From contig JANRIC010000021.1 of the NCBI GenBank assembly GCA_033765345.1, positions 1 to 61,063 on the forward strand: 61,063 nt of DNA. Reading direction: 5' to 3'. The translations under genes were made by a program, and so were the position numbers. This DNA comes from JANRIC01 sp033765345 (lineage in GTDB: Bacteria > Bacteroidota > Bacteroidia > Cytophagales > Microscillaceae). Under the pieces are notes generated by a model that saw only the letters and a list, made by a program, of their open reading frames with translations, did no database searches and was not told the origin of the DNA. Shown in pieces: positions 60,929 to 61,063 of this stretch (position 1 is its first letter; every line of letters starts with the position of its first letter).

Positions 60929-61063
60929 AAAGCAATTAAAGCAATTAAAGCAATTAAAGCAATTAAAGCAATTAAAGCAATTAAAGCAATTAAAGCAATT
61001 AAAGCAATTAAAGCAATTAAAGCAATTAAAGCAATTAAAGCAATTAAAGCAATTAAAGCAATT
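60929..61063. repeat. 9-bp tandem array, 15 perfect copies, cut by the window end
   Basis: AAAGCAATT is repeated 15 times with no change over 135 bp and continues to the last base of the window, so the full length is unknown. It starts 94 nt upstream of the PepSY-like gene on the other strand. Two plus-strand frames stay open (Lys-Ala-Ile or Lys-Gln-Leu repeats), but no gene start is visible. Confidence 0.97.

Overview
The window looks like chromosomal DNA of a member of the Bacteroidota, probably a Cytophagales-like heterotroph. The signs are a SusC/SusD pair with a SusE/F-type lipoprotein, a secreted amylase with a type IX secretion C-terminal sorting domain, an FG-GAP/UnbV lipoprotein, DUF3127, SiaB/SiaC (DUF6272/DUF1987) proteins, AT-rich intergenic DNA with few Shine-Dalgarno sequences, and -7 boxes of the TAnnTTTG type. 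The genus cannot be told from the sequence. No tRNA, rRNA, CRISPR array or prophage was seen.

Layout. 0-9.3 kb: the end of an unrecognised gene, a PQQ dehydrogenase with a cytochrome c insert, a Uma2 nuclease, a secreted agmatine deiminase-family protein, a frameshifted pentapeptide-like secreted protein, an Rpn-type nuclease, and a two-subunit molybdenum hydroxylase. 9.3-23.3 kb: a SiaC-like protein, DoxX, a GNAT acetyltransferase, an amidohydrolase, a GH31 glucosidase, a glycosyltransferase, an MsbA-like exporter, two envelope proteins, a metallophosphoesterase, a second SiaC with SiaB, a small HNH protein, DUF3127 and SCP2. 23.4-35.9 kb is mostly housekeeping: mutA, trpA, a cell-wall amidase, an acyl carrier protein, an M48 protease, NUDIX, citrate synthase, a HAMP-GAF sensor, a GDSL hydrolase, P450 and SUI1. 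36-37.4 kb is a repeat-rich island. 37.4-49.9 kb is a starch/maltodextrin utilisation locus on the minus strand (susC, susD, susE/F, UnbV lipoprotein, GH13). 50.4-61 kb: a porin, a second molybdenum hydroxylase large subunit without a small subunit, a D-2-hydroxyacid dehydrogenase, ThuA, a second Rpn nuclease, trpC-trpF-trpB, a PepSY-like protein and a 9-bp tandem array running off the end.

The clearest unusual event is at 36.3-36.65 kb. A 108-bp element with 26-bp imperfect terminal inverted repeats and a perfect 8-bp target duplication sits inside a DUF4160 gene. Removing the element and one target copy restores an intact 79-residue DUF4160 protein that overlaps its DUF2442 partner, a pairing that resembles a toxin-antitoxin module. 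Next to it are two ~130-bp direct repeats with hairpins that flank a 42-bp tandem array. Two other intergenic regions (9.34-9.47 kb and 60.13-60.30 kb) hold degenerate arrays with the same 42-nt period but different sequence, which no annotated feature explains.

How the genes work together. The Sus-type proteins would bind and import maltodextrins at the outer membrane, with the GH13 enzyme outside the cell and GH31 possibly finishing the job in the cytoplasm. A perfect 12-bp palindrome of LacI-operator type lies upstream of susC, but no regulator gene is in the window. SiaB, two SiaC-like proteins and the HAMP-GAF sensor could belong to one partner-switching pathway, although no phosphatase or output enzyme is linked to them here.
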